Assembly (NCBI GenBank): GCA_047967505.1
Contig: CM106539.1
DNA: 64,000 nucleotides
DNA from: Dipteris shenzhenensis
Lineage: Eukaryota > Polypodiophyta > Polypodiopsida > Gleicheniales
Strand: one strand, 5' to 3'
This document shows positions 52,801-63,654 of this stretch, piece after piece; within the stretch, counting starts at the first letter, position 1; every line of letters begins with the position of its first letter. A program made the position numbers and the translations under genes. The notes beneath the pieces are model-generated. The model saw only the letters and a list, made by a program, of their open reading frames with translations. It was not told the DNA's origin and ran no database searches.

Positions 52801-54060
52801 TTGGGGAATCCATGGTATGGCGGTATCTACAGGTTTCTGACTGCTTTCTCCTTTCCTCCAGAAAGTACTAGCTATGAGAGAAAGAAATCCGCAGCTCTAG
52901 ATAGTAGGCGCTACACCCTCTTTGATGGGGTGTTGCACCGTCAAGGCATGGATGGGGTACTAAGACGGGCCATTGATGCAGATGAAGTACCTAAGGTATT
53001 GAAGCATTATCATGATGGATTTTGTGGAGGCCACTATGCCAGTGACTATACAGCTAAGAAGATTTTACATGCTGGGTACTATTGGCCAACCTTGTTCAAG
53101 GATGTCACTATGCATTGCAAAACTTGTGAACCATGCCAATTCTTTGGTAGGAAGGATTTGCGTCCTAGGCAACATCACCCAGTGATGTCCATCCATCCGT
53201 TTCAGAAGTGGAGAATAGATTTTGTCGGGCCCCTCCCCATGACTGCCCGCAAAAAGAAGTATCTTTTGGTAGCCACTCAATATGTCACTAAGTGGGCTGA
53301 AGCTATCGCCCTCCCCACAGCAAATGGTAAGGCAGTTTCAAATTTCATATTTGAACGTATCTGCACAAGGTTTGGGACACCCATGGAAATAGTATCTGAC
53401 AATGGGAGTCCATTCTTAAATGAAGCAGTGGAGTTACTCATGGATCACATGGGTATTGATCATCACACTTCTAGCATCTATTATCCAGCATCCATGGGTC
53501 AAATAGAGCGGACCAATGGCCAACCATGGGAAAAATGGCTACAGGGAACAGGAGCCAGTGCGATCAGAAGGTCACAGAAGCCGTATGAGCTTACAACATC
53601 ACACATAAAACGTCTATAGGTCACACTCCTTTTGAGTTGGTGTATGGTACTGAGGCCGTTTTACCACTAGAGATAGAGATTTCGGCTTTGAGATTGGCAC
53701 AAGAATAGAGGATGACAGAAGATGAACATGTAGAGGCCCGGTTGTTGCAACTTGAGAAGCTAGATGAAACCCGACGCCTTGCCCTACATCAAATAGAGAT
53801 TCAAAAGAATCAACAAAAGGCCCGCTTAGATGCTAAGATTCGCAAGGGATGGGAAAGACACTTTGCTGAGGGGGATGTTGTGCTATGCTTTGATAACAGA
53901 TTGGACCACCAAATGGATAAGAAATTCCTTCCATTGTGGACTGGTCCATACAAAGTCATTCCACGTAAGAGGACCCATAAGGTGTGATGTACATAATCCA
54001 TGGTAGTAATATTATAAAATGTAAGGTGGCATGGTTCCTCCATGTGCCACCCCTCCACCT
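52801..54060 (+). pseudogene. Gypsy integrase
   Basis: Zinc-binding GFCGGHYASDYTAKK with CKTCEPCQ; core RIDFVGPLPM, VSDNGSPFL and GQIERTNG (all three acids present); then a shift, HTPFELVYGTEAVLPL and a tail EGDVVLCFDNRLD, FLPLWTGPYKVI. The last block (53712-53987) is open for 91 codons. Confidence 0.75.
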
Positions 54061-54175
54061 AGGTGGTCCCAAACTTGCATTTAGTGAGATATGGCCCAAG
54101 GACCATGGGAGAAGTAATACAAAATAGGTGGAGATGGATATTATATTGGATTATTCCCTCCATGTAGGATAGGCC

Positions 54176-54600
54176 CATGTGGGGGGGGTGTAGAAAGTCC
54201 AAGAATGCAAGCTAAATAATGGGAAATTAGGATGAGGTGGCAAGATTCCTTGTGCCAACCCTCCACTTGTCCTCCTAGATGTTTGAACGTGTTATAAAAT
54301 TGGGAAGAGACCAAGGGAGTATCTTAGACAGACGGGGGTTGATGTATGTGGAAAAATGAGGCAAAGGGTTGTCGCACACAATTGAGAGTGCGTAACCGCC
54401 TAGCCCACATGGGACACTCTTCCACACACACCATGCATGTGGGAGGATGCATTTATTGAAAGAGACCCCCTCTCTTGGCTATAAAAGGAGGGGGCTATTC
54501 CTTGATGGAACATGCTCATTCTTGTAAAGCCACCTAGCTAGTACTTTGGTTTCCCCTTCCCTTTCTTTCAAATAAAGCATGGTCCTCTTCCCTTGATGTC
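54176..54600 (+). repeat. Polypurine tract and 3' LTR start
   Basis: GTGGGGGGGG is directly followed by TGTAGAAAGTCC (54189). Inside the LTR are TATAAAAGG at 54480 and AATAAA at 54571. I cannot find the LTR's end or a 5' partner in the window. Confidence 0.5.
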
Positions 54601-55410
54601 TCCATCTTTACATTCCTCCTCCCATCATGTACATGCTTCTCTTTCCCCTCTCCCTTTCCCCTTGTGCCATAATCTCCCTCTTCATTCCCTCCCCTTCGAA
54701 TCCCTTTTCCCCACCCATGATAACGTTTCGTCCTCGTTCTCCTTTCCTCTATGGCCCTTGTGCAAGAGCTGCGATTTAAAGCCCCATGTCCAATACGGTA
54801 AAGGTGACATTCCGTTGATACTCTTCTGTGTTTCGTGAAACTCCACTAATGATGGTCTGCTGCTCTGTTGTTCGTGATTTGTGAATGCTCAGTTGAAGTA
54901 AAGGAAGAGGTCAAGACTTGCAATTCGTGGATAGCAGAAGTTTAGAGTCCATCCGAAGTCAAAATCAAAACAGAATCGGAGAACTATGAATCGTTCGCCC
55001 AAGGTATGCATGCTACTTGTCTATATTGATTGTGTGTTGTCTGTTTGCATGTCATTGTATTGAAACCTCTCGATCTAATTGTTCGTGCAATACCTTAGGT
55101 TGGTCCTACTGATGGCGTTGTGGAGATAGAGGTACTTACCAGAGATCCTCGTCGTGGAAAAGCAATCATGATAGCTGAAGACGTCCAGATTTCTTCCACT
55201 AGTTTCATCTACGCCTTTGTTTCTGCTATTCCAAGTGCTAGTTTTTATTTCAAACGGTGATTTGCAGATCGTGAAGGTGAGGGTCCTCCTGTTGCGTGTC
55301 ACAAAGGTGTTGCTAGTTCTCAGAATGCTACAGCCGGCTACTGATCTGTTGTAAAGCGCAGTGGGATAGGCAAGGGGCCCAAGAAGTCGCTCAAACGTGT
55401 GTTGCAAATC
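54601..55410 (+). other. Possible gene fragment, unrecognised exons
   Basis: Between splice-like sites (CCTTAG at about 55099, TTGCAG at about 55268 and CAAG|GTCTATG at about 55436) the readings DGVVEIEVLTRDPRRGKA and GPKKSLKRVLQIVAKEAYEQ look coding. I recognise no family, and a TGA at about 55342 interrupts one frame. It could be captured or decayed host sequence next to the Helentron. Confidence 0.25.
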
Positions 55411-55904
55411 GTTGCCAAGGAAGCTTACGAACAAGGTCTATGAAACTTTTGAATTGTTGCTTATTTTTTGTTATTTCTGCAATAGCGCATAACGTTTGAC
55501 TAGCTTCCAATACCTGCATGTTATTATTTTAAAAATCCATGCTTCTATAACTACTGTTGCACCTACCTTGGTTGTTCGTATACTCTTAGCATCTGACTGA
55601 AGGAGTTCTTGGCGTGTCGTAGAGCAGTTCGACTAGTGCTTCAGTTTTTTATTTTGGCATTGCCAAGGAAGCTTACGAACGAGGTCTGTGAAATTTTTGA
55701 ATTGTTGCTTATTTTTTGTTATTTCTGCAATAGCGCATAACGCTTGACTAGCTCCAATACCTGCAGGTTATTGTTTTAAAAATCCACGCTTCTATAACTA
55801 CTTATGCACCTACCTTGGTTGTTCGTATACTCTTAGCATCTGACTGAAGGAGTTCTTGGCGTGTCGTAGAGCAGTTCGACTAGTGCTTCAGTTTTTTATT
55901 TTGG
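55411..55904 (+). repeat. Tandem duplication, two ~247-bp units
   Basis: TGCCAAGGAAGCTTACGAAC starts at 55413 and again at 55661. The units stay over 95% identical to the phrase CAGTTTTTTATTTTGG. The duplicated unit includes a possible exon end (CAAG|GTCT, CGAG|GTCT) and the following intron. Confidence 0.85.
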
Positions 55905-55970
55905 AAATTTCAGTTTGTTCAATTGCCTCGGCATTGATGACGTCAGTGGGGATGTCATAGGAGCTAGTCC

Positions 55971-58201
55971 TTGCTATGCATGATGGAGTTTATGGTTTTC
56001 AATCTTATGAGTGACTCTTGTGAGATTGAAACTGCACTATGTTGTCTAACCACTATGATTCATCTAGGTATCTGCTTGTTGGAGCTTCTTTCACATGCTA
56101 CATATAATCAACTAGTCCATATACTTTATATGTCAATTGGTTCTTCAATAGACACAAAAAAATCTCCTTGGTGTCTCTTGCCAAAATTTTCAAACAAAGT
56201 AATTGAAAGCCATCTCACAAAATAAGAGAGCTATCTTATGAGGGTCAATTTGGCATGAGAGGAAGCATGGTAAATGTATTTGAAGATACTGAGCGAGCTC
56301 AACGATTACTTCCACAATTTATTGATAATTCAACGACAGTAATGGTAGCTTTAAAGAGAAAATTAGAATATAGTCATAGCTACATAACTGGCACTGTGTG
56401 ACCCACCTTAACAATGCATGCTCTACAAGAGCTACTAAGCTCTCCGTTGTACCAACAAAACAATGTGCAACTAAATCCTCTATGGATGGAGCACATTTCG
56501 CAATTACAAGAGCAGTTAGCAGAGAATGACACATGGAATGATGGACCTATAGACATTGTACATGATGAAGACTTATAAACAGACACACTAGTCCATGGAA
56601 TATACACTAGTCAACAAGTTGTAGACTATGAGGACAAAACTATAAATGTGGCTCCCTCCAAAGGTTTCTCTCCATTAAGTTTATTCAGGGACAAGAATTG
56701 CGAGGAGCTTCCCAAGTATATTTTATGGCCATCCAAGGCAATATCAGATTCCTCAGTGTGCATCACACCAAACCATAGCATACTGGGAACTCACTAATAG
56801 CGACAGAAGATTTGCATTTTCCATTGACAATCTCTTTTTTAAGGCAATGAAAATCATGGTTAGACAAATACTATCGTCAATGTGGGTTCGAATGCGTAAA
56901 GCACAATTAAAGGGACATACATTATTTGCAAAAGATGTTGCAGAAGCTGACACTAAAATCGAGAATCTCCTACAATCAAATATTGGACATAGGGATTTTG
57001 TGTGCTTAAGAACATCGATGGACTACAAGAACAAGCTCAAGAAAAACCTATTTGCAATGTTGCGACAACTTGGCACACCAACATTTTTTCTCACACTATT
57101 TGCAATGGAAAAACTATGGACTCCATTAATAGAATGCTTACAATACCTACTACACGGAGACAACACAAGCGAAAGTGAAAATACTACAACATAAATTAGA
57201 GACCTAACTAGATCCAACCCAATTACAACCACACGTTATGTTCATAAATTCCAAGCATTAAAGAACCTTCGTCTAAAAGAAAATAAAATACTGGGCAAAG
57301 TTAACGATTATTCCTTCGTTATTACTAAGTTCCAAAATAGAGGAAGCCAACACGACCATGGCTCGTTATGGATCGAAAATGCACCCTCAATTCAAAATCC
57401 AACACGATGAAATAGTTAACTTCACAGACAAGTACATTATGACTGATAGTAGTTTGCTAGATGAAGCTCAAATGGACATCCAAAAACATTGACACATGGG
57501 AACTTGCATAAAGAGGAAAAAACGATGCAGATTTGGGTTTCCAAGGCCACCAATGCGACAAACACAAATACTTACTCCTTTGGAAACCAATGAACAAAAT
57601 GCAACACACAAGCTCAATGCAAAACATATATTTAACACACTAGAAAATAACAATGTAGATATGTTAAAATTTGATAGTTTATTACAATGCATTAGACTAA
57701 GAGAGGAAGAATATTTGCTTGCTCTTCAATCTACTATAGCTACAAAAAGTGTATTTCTAAAAAGGGACCCAAAAGACATTCATACAAATAACTTTAATCC
57801 AAAACTTTCTAAGATGTGGGGTGCTAATATAGATATCCAATTCACATTAAACCCACATGGTGCAGCAGCGTATTGCACTTCATACATGGCAAAGGCAAAC
57901 AAAGCGATGATTGAAGTTGCCAACGAAGCGTTAACTCAATGCATCAATGCAAGCATCAGCAAATGAAAGACTATGCAGAATGGGAAATGTAATACTGAAC
58001 ACACAACACATAATCTCCCAGCAAGCAGTATACCTAGCGCTATCACTACCACTAACAGCAAGCAGTACAAGAGAATTTACTTATATTAACACAAGTGAAA
58101 AAGATGAGCGCACTCACTTATTGAAACATAAAACACAACTACAACAACTAAACAATTTCCTATTCAACCAGCATCTGCCAGAACAATACACCGTTCCCAA
58201 G
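55971..58201 (+). pseudogene. DUF6570-like and Rep region of the second Helentron copy
   Basis: SIDTKKSPWCLL, then directly ELSYEGQFGMRGSMVNVFED, STTVMVALKRKLEYSHSY, PSKGFSPLSLFRDKNCEELP, NSDRRFAFSIDNLFFKAMK, MLRQLGTPTFFLT, the H-x-H site FQNRGSQHDHGSLWIENAP (about 57345), CRFGFPRPPMRQ and FTLNPHGAAAYCTSYMAK. The gap between the first two blocks marks the missing finger. Stops and shifts occur at about 56400, 56577 and 57410. Confidence 0.75.
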
Positions 58202-58209
58202 GACTATCA

Positions 58210-59045
58210 ATGAATTCACTAGCATTTGACCCATTGCAAATAAAATCACATGGCCTAGTCTACACAACGCTATCAAGGATAAGAAACCTTGAACAAATGT
58301 ACTCAATCAACAAACTCCAAAACAAACACATCAAAGTGGACAACAATGTGTTAGATGAGATCAAAAAATTAAGAAACCATAGACAATGGAAGTTCGATCA
58401 AATAAACATTAAAGACCAAAAATTAAAACATATAAACATTCAATCACTCAACACAAGCGGATTGGATATGCACATCAACGACATTATTAAAACAGAAAGC
58501 ATAATGGAAGCAACAATACTATGTATTCAAGAGATGCATAACAACAAAAAAAAACAAAAAAATCCAAAACATTTCATAAGCATTTACAAGAATGAGGGTG
58601 CCGGAATTGCAACACATTACAACAACAAACTTCATCTTATACAAGAATTCTACATTAATGAAAACATGACAGAAGCATTGCTAACCACTTTCGAAACATT
58701 AACACACAAACAAGTAGCGACCATTAACATAAAGGAAAAACAAAATACTTATTAAATAACATAGCAAAACTTCTCCAAAATATAAAGAAAAACACAATAA
58801 CATATATTTTAGGTGATTTCAACATCGACTACCAAAAGAAAACAAAAGAACTATCAACTCTAAATGACTTCATGGGACAACATCAAATGAAACAACACAT
58901 TAACGTTCCGACAACAATATATGGATCCACTTTAGATCACATTTGGACTAATGCAAAAACTGAAGACAATTGGTATGGAACAAACTTTGCCTACTGGAGT
59001 GACCATTCAATTATTTATACGTGCACTTCGATCCAAATTTAAGAT
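58210..59045 (+). pseudogene. Helicase C-terminus and endonuclease of the second Helentron copy
   Basis: LQIKSHGLVYTTLSRIRNL is helicase motif VI. The endonuclease follows in the same frame: NIQSLNTSGLDMHIN, TILCIQEMHNN, GAGIATHYNN, then after a frame change LGDFNIDYQKKTKEL, GSTLDHIWTN and WSDHSIIY. All EEP-fold signatures (Q-E, GDFN, D-H, S-D-H) are readable. A stop at 58753 and one frame change split it. This makes the Helentron assignment firmer than the minus copy alone. Confidence 0.75.
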
Positions 59046-59991
59046 AGACTTAGGGCAGGCTCGGTGAATATAATTTACCTTGTTTTCCTTATTTTGGATC
59101 TTGGGCAGGCCTTATGAATGATTGCCATCATTTATAGCTTGTTTTGGTACTGAAATTGAAGTACCAAAAATGTCCCCATACAGGGGTAATCAAGATAGAA
59201 TCCTAAGCTGCCCCTGGAGCTTGAACTCAGGATCGGCACACAAACACCCAAATATGCAATCACATCTCCTTAGTGTCACACAAACACTTTTACTCAACTC
59301 TCGCATCCAACTTCACCACCAGTGCCAGCTTTGCTACACATTTTTTTTAATAGTGAAATCCAGCTTTGCTTCACACACACATATATGTATGTATGTGTGT
59401 GTGTATATATATATATATGTCCTGCTTGTGCGGTATTTCTAAACATTTGATTGTCCAACAGAACTTCTCCCTGTTCCATCCGTGTATTGAGGTAGGTGAT
59501 TGGGCTGGGAATTTTTTGCTCTTGCTCATGGTTTCTGGAAGGCCAATGCGAGTGCAGCTTTAACGGTTTGAGGATCGGTGTTGGAGCTGTACCATCTACC
59601 TTCAACAATCCACCGGAGCGTAATACTTATGTAAGGATTGATTTGGAGCCGAATGCAATTGTCTTCTGAAGCGTTTCTTAAACGATGCACAAGCAACTAG
59701 GCAAAGTTGGCCTGAAGTTCGATTTACTACACCTTCTGCAAACACGAGGGCATCCATGAGTAGAGCCCAGAGAACAAGGAAGGACAAGTTGGAAACGAGG
59801 CCTCGCACAAAGATTGAACGTATTATAATGTTACTGGGATACAGTAGCTGCACAAAGGTCTCACAATTGTGAAGGTTGCAAGAGGAGCTTGTTTGTAATC
59901 GATGATTTCCTTACACCCAGAGCAGGCATCGTTTTTTTTCAGGCGCTGGGGCACGCCTACTGAACGTAGTTCACCTTGTTCTTGATTGCAG
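59046..59991. other. Spacer with TG/TA microsatellite
   Basis: The (CATA/TATG/TGTG/TATA)n tract lies at about 59374-59420. Short ORFs there are repeat translations. It may contain the first XPB exon, which I cannot locate. Confidence 0.4.
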
Positions 59992-60035
59992 GGGGAAAAG
60001 GCAGGGCAAGTGAGAAGTCAAGGCGTTCTAAGATG
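59992..60035 (+). CDS. XPB: Possible upstream XPB exon
   Basis: It is preceded by CTTGATTGCAG. It reads KGRASEKSRRSKM in the phase that joins 60170, and is followed by GTCTGC. Basic composition fits the XPB N-terminus, but the donor is weak and the exon is short. Confidence 0.3.
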
Positions 60036-60169
60036 GTCTGCTTTTAATCGACTTCTGTTGGTTGCACGTATTAAAACAAGAAGTTTAGGTTCAAATACAT
60101 CTTCATTTAGCGGTTGCATGTATTAATACTCTTTATGGAGGTATGAAATATAGCTTCGTGTTGTTACAG

Positions 60170-60884
60170 GTAAAGCACCGTCAAAAAGCTGATTCAACGG
60201 ACGTGGAGGAGGAGGATACAGAGGAGGTTATTTACACTGAAGAATACGAAGAAACTTTTCAAGGTTATTCCTTGATAGATCCTATGAATGTTTGATTGAC
60301 AGAGAGAGACACGATATAGCTGTTAATGTCATATTTAGTAATCCTAGTAAGTAGGGTGATTAATATAATGTACTTGTATGCCAGATGATGAAGGAAAGAA
60401 GAGAGATTTCAGCCAACTGGAGCTTAAGTCCGATCATTTCAATAGGCCCCTTTGGGTATGCGCTGATGGTCGAATTTTCCTGGAAACATTTTCGCAGCTC
60501 TATAAGCAAGCCTATGATTTCCTCATTGCCATTGCAGAGCCTGTGTGCAGGTAATCCTTTACCGCACTCTACGGCTTGCTACTTTCCGACTAAGGTGCTG
60601 CTAACTTCTCAATTTAAGAATTAGGTTATTATCTTACTTCTGGATTTGACAATCTTTGCAGACCAGAAAGTCTTCACGAGTACAACTTGACACCCCACTC
60701 ACTTTACGCTGCAGTTTCTGTGGGTTTGGAGACAGAAACTATCATCACTGTACTGGATAGACTCTCGAAGACGAGGCTTTCTAAAGAAATAATGGATTTT
60801 ATACGTGATTCAACCTTGAATTATGGAAAAGTGAAGCTTGTTTTGAAGAAGAATCGATATTTTGTGGAGTCTCCTTACCCCGAG
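60170..60884 (+). CDS. XPB: DNA repair helicase XPB (TFIIH subunit), N-terminal exons
   Basis: Three exons join in phase: 60170-60263, 60385-60550 and 60662-60884 (94, 166 and 223 nt; donors GT, acceptors CCAG and GCAG). Together they encode 161 residues. An acidic stretch ([10 protein letters not shown]) leads to [77 protein letters not shown] and [19 protein letters not shown]. This is the XPB/Ssl2 N-terminal domain, nearly identical to flowering-plant XPB. The protein opens promoter and damaged DNA as the 3'-5' translocase of TFIIH. The ATPase exons are not in the remaining 3.1 kb. Either the next intron is long and transposon-filled or this is a fragment. No damage is seen in the exons. 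Confidence 0.9.
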
Positions 60885-61183
60885 GTAGGGGCCCTCTAAA
60901 CGTCTTGGAAGTATATGTGATTGTGAGATGCTACTAGCGTCTTTTTTTTCTTGCTATTTATTTGCTATATATCTTGATATGCCATGCCTCTTTCCATGGC
61001 ATGGTGTTGTGGCTTGCTAAACATCATTATTGTTGGGAACGGTGATAGGCTTTGCTGTTATATGTAACATGCATGCATGCTTACATACATACATCCACAT
61101 GCATGGGTACGCACATAAAGAGATACATATGTATGTATGTACATGCATCCATGCTCACTCACATACATGCATGTGTGTGTGTT

Positions 61184-61218
<35 letters not shown>

Positions 61219-61489
61219 CACACACACACTCACACACACACATCTGCTTAGCTTCATGTCTTGCTTCTCCTTCTCTCTCTCTCTCTCTCTCTCTCTTTCT
61301 CACCCATTCTTCTCCAGCACTTTCCTCTGGGATTCTCTTTCTTTCTTTCCACACTTTTGCTACTCTTTTGATCCCCTTCCACATTACTAACCCCTAATGC
61401 CTTTCATTCTATTGTGTGCCATCTCCTATGGTTCTTTCTTTCATTTCTTGGGTATTGTCATCATATGGGGGGGGCCCGGGGGCTATAAA
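60885..61489 (+). other. XPB intron start with microsatellites
   Basis: It begins with the donor GTAGGG. CATGCATG/TATGTATG phrases and CT, CA tracts fill 61060-61305. No exon-like sequence for the continuation of XPB is seen. Confidence 0.5.
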
Positions 61490-61830
61490 TGTCAGGCAGT
61501 AACATAAGTGACATAGCTCAGCCACATTCATGCGCCATACAAAAGGCTCTATAATCAATGTAGAGTGTATAAGACCCATCAGATTTAGGAACCAAGATGA
61601 CAGGGGATGCATAGGAAGAGGGGGATGGCTTGATGTAGCCAAGGTCCAGTAATTTTAAGGGGCTGCTCTTTTAGAGAGGTCTGTTGGGGAGAGATGACCT
61701 TGGAATCAAGTCAATGACATGCTCCACTGATATGTGGAGGCTGCCAAACAGATGGGAACCTCTGCATCAAAGAATGAAGAGCAGATGGAACAGAGGCTGG
61801 AACAGAAGGTGGAGTAATGGTTGCTGCAGA
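61490..61830 (-). pseudogene. Gypsy RT N-terminal part (minus strand)
   Basis: The minus strand reads VEHVIDLIPRSSLPNRPL, then LDLGYIKPSPSSYASPVILV and PKSDGSYTLYIDYRAF. This is the entry and fingers of gypsy RT. The palm with the catalytic Asp pair is missing, so the element is 3'-truncated here. Confidence 0.7.
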
Positions 61831-62389
61831 GGTTACATCAGAGGTGGCTGAGGGTACAACAGAGGTGGCTGCTGCTGCAGAGGGTACAGCAGAGGCTGGA
61901 ATATATGCTGGAGTAGATGTTTAGCAGGGTAGACAGCAGAGTGTGCAGGGTATGCATCTGTAGAAGGCAAGGATACAGCAAAGATTGTATCAGGGGGAGA
62001 TGCTGAATCTGGGCAATTGTACAGTAGCAAGATATGAAAGATTTTGGCTTTCCTGGGAGGGTACAACATTGCGTGGCAGAGATAAGAGACTCTGCGGGTC
62101 TTTAGAAACCCAATATAGCTGCTTATGCTTGGGCACTGATAATGACATAAGTGTTGCTTTGCTTGCTAAGTATGTCTTCCTTTTGTTTTTTAAAAAAGTT
62201 TTTGTTACCTCTTTTTTTCTTCTCTTTCGTTCTCTCTTTTATTTTCTGTGTAGATTTTTGGACTTTAGAACAGCAAAAAATCTAAATCTGTATGATTGGA
62301 CAATTCTAGTCTTACAATGGTACATAGATTTTGATGTTGATTGTTGCTGCGATGAAGGGAAAATGCCCTTCCATCTTTGACAAACTTGT
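61831..62389 (-). other. Hinge of the minus-strand gypsy element
   Basis: GCAGAGG/GTACAGCAGAGG tandem phrases (61780-61930) give an Ala/Ser/Pro-rich linker between protease and RT. The rest, including the 131-aa plus ORF, is unassigned. Confidence 0.4.
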
Positions 62390-62720
62390 AGAGGTTCTCC
62401 TTAGCCATATAGTACTACTGACCTGTCATATTGGTAAGGCTTGCCCAAAATAATGTCCCCACAATCTATGGGTACCACATCACAAAGGACTTGATCTTGA
62501 AATCACCATATCAAACTTGACAAGACATTGTTCAATAACCTTCAAAGATGGACCTTTGTTCATCCATGACAGCGCGTATGGATGAGGATGAGCTTGAGTA
62601 GGCAGATGAAGCTTTTTCACAAGTTTGGCATTGACCAAACTTTTATGACTGCCATTGTCAAGCAAAAATGAAACCAAACTCTGCATCATCTGGCCCTTAG
62701 TGATGAGCAATGAATCCCTT
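62390..62720 (-). pseudogene. Gypsy retropepsin-like domain (minus strand)
   Basis: SFLLDNGSHKSLVNAKLVKK (D-N-G where D-S/T-G is usual), then PHPYALSWMNKGPSLKVIEQ, and after a shift VVPIDCGDIILGKPYQYDRS. The last is the typical late-protease block. This is a different gypsy lineage from the D-G-G type elsewhere in the window. Confidence 0.65.
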
Positions 62721-63165
62721 TGATGATGATGAGTGTTAGATACATGGAGCGGATTTGTTGAAACCTCCTAATTTGTTGGATTGTTTCCTCTCAACTCTTT
62801 GCAACCATAAAGAATTGCCATGTATGTAGCATCCTTTCTTTCTAGCCAAGTTGTATGAATTGCTTCGGTATGGCTTGGACCACTTCATCCCCATGTAGTG
62901 ATGGAAGTGTGGAGTCCTTTCTGGACAATACTTTGGATTGAGTCTCACCACTGCAAAGTTTGATGGTGGCTAGATAAAGCATTGCATGCTCCTTCCTCAA
63001 TTCATTGAGCTCTTGATGAACTACAACTGCAGCCTTCTTGGGAGACATTATGGACTCAAAAGGGAAGAGAGAGTCTATGGAAAGAGGGAGAGAACTTCAG
63101 TGAGGAGATAGTAGGAGTGGACTGTGGAGGAAATGAGAAGACTTAGCTCCAAACAGAGCTACCAA
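62721..63165 (-). pseudogene. Gypsy gag fragment and PBS region (minus strand)
   Basis: MSPKKAAVVVHQELNELRKE starts at 63048 and is followed by mostly undefined residues. The sequence next to the LTR (minus TGGTAGCTCTGTTTGG, near 63149-63164) may be a PBS. The body of Gag and its knuckle are absent, so there is an internal deletion. Confidence 0.45.
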
Positions 63166-63654
63166 TGATGTGCGCTCCGACTAAAACACACACTCACAGA
63201 TGCTTTCAAGAACCTAAAAATCATTTAACGAATACAGGTATAGACTAGAAATGCAACTTTATTACTCAAGAAGGGGAATGGAGGGAGGAAACCCTCAATA
63301 CAAGCTAGAAGTCCACTGTGGGCAGCAAGCTAGCTGAACGGAGAAGAGTGTACACCAAAATGGCTTATCTACTGCAGCAGGATCTCGATTTTGTTTTGGA
63401 ACCCTTTTGCTGAAACAGATATAGGTTCTCCAAGGTGGGTAGGAATCTCCTCCACTGGCTGCCACCATCGTCTCACCAACCCCTAAAATCTAGTAGTTAG
63501 GGCTAGGTGAATATCTGAAGATCCATCGCGCATCTCCGAGATCTCTACAGAAATAGAAACTCCATTTCATTTGAAGAAGGAAGTAGGTGGATCTGTTGGT
63601 AGGATTGTGCAATAGGTAGCCCCCAATTGGGGTAGGTCTGTGGAGCCTCCTACA
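63166..63654 (-). repeat. Putative 5' LTR of the minus-strand gypsy element
   Basis: On the minus strand it starts TGTAGGAGGCTCC and ends GCGCACATCA, with a possible AATAAA (complement at 63252-63257). The partner LTR is absent, so the ends are provisional. Confidence 0.45.

Larger units (their letters stand above)
48236..54600 (+). mobile_element. Degenerate Ty3/gypsy element with extra 5' ORFs and RNase H
   Basis: The order is: 74-codon ORF, RNase H domain, zinc-knuckle ORF, membrane-like small ORF, gag, D-G-G protease, RT, RNase H, integrase, polypurine tract, 3' LTR start. No 5' LTR is recognised, so the 5' end is truncated or too diverged. Many stops and shifts are present. It lies between the two Helentron copies. 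Confidence 0.75.
55950..59045 (+). mobile_element. Second Helentron-type copy, helicase core deleted
   Basis: It has the same protein order as 46930-41280 on the other strand: N-terminal block, DUF6570-like domain, Rep, then a jump to the helicase's last motif and the endonuclease. The zinc finger and about 2 kb of Pif1 helicase are missing, so this is a deletion derivative. Confidence 0.78.

Noticed and set aside
59122-59608. ORFs around the TATG/TGTG tract
   Set aside because: Microsatellite translations (HTHTYIYV and YIYIYVL types).
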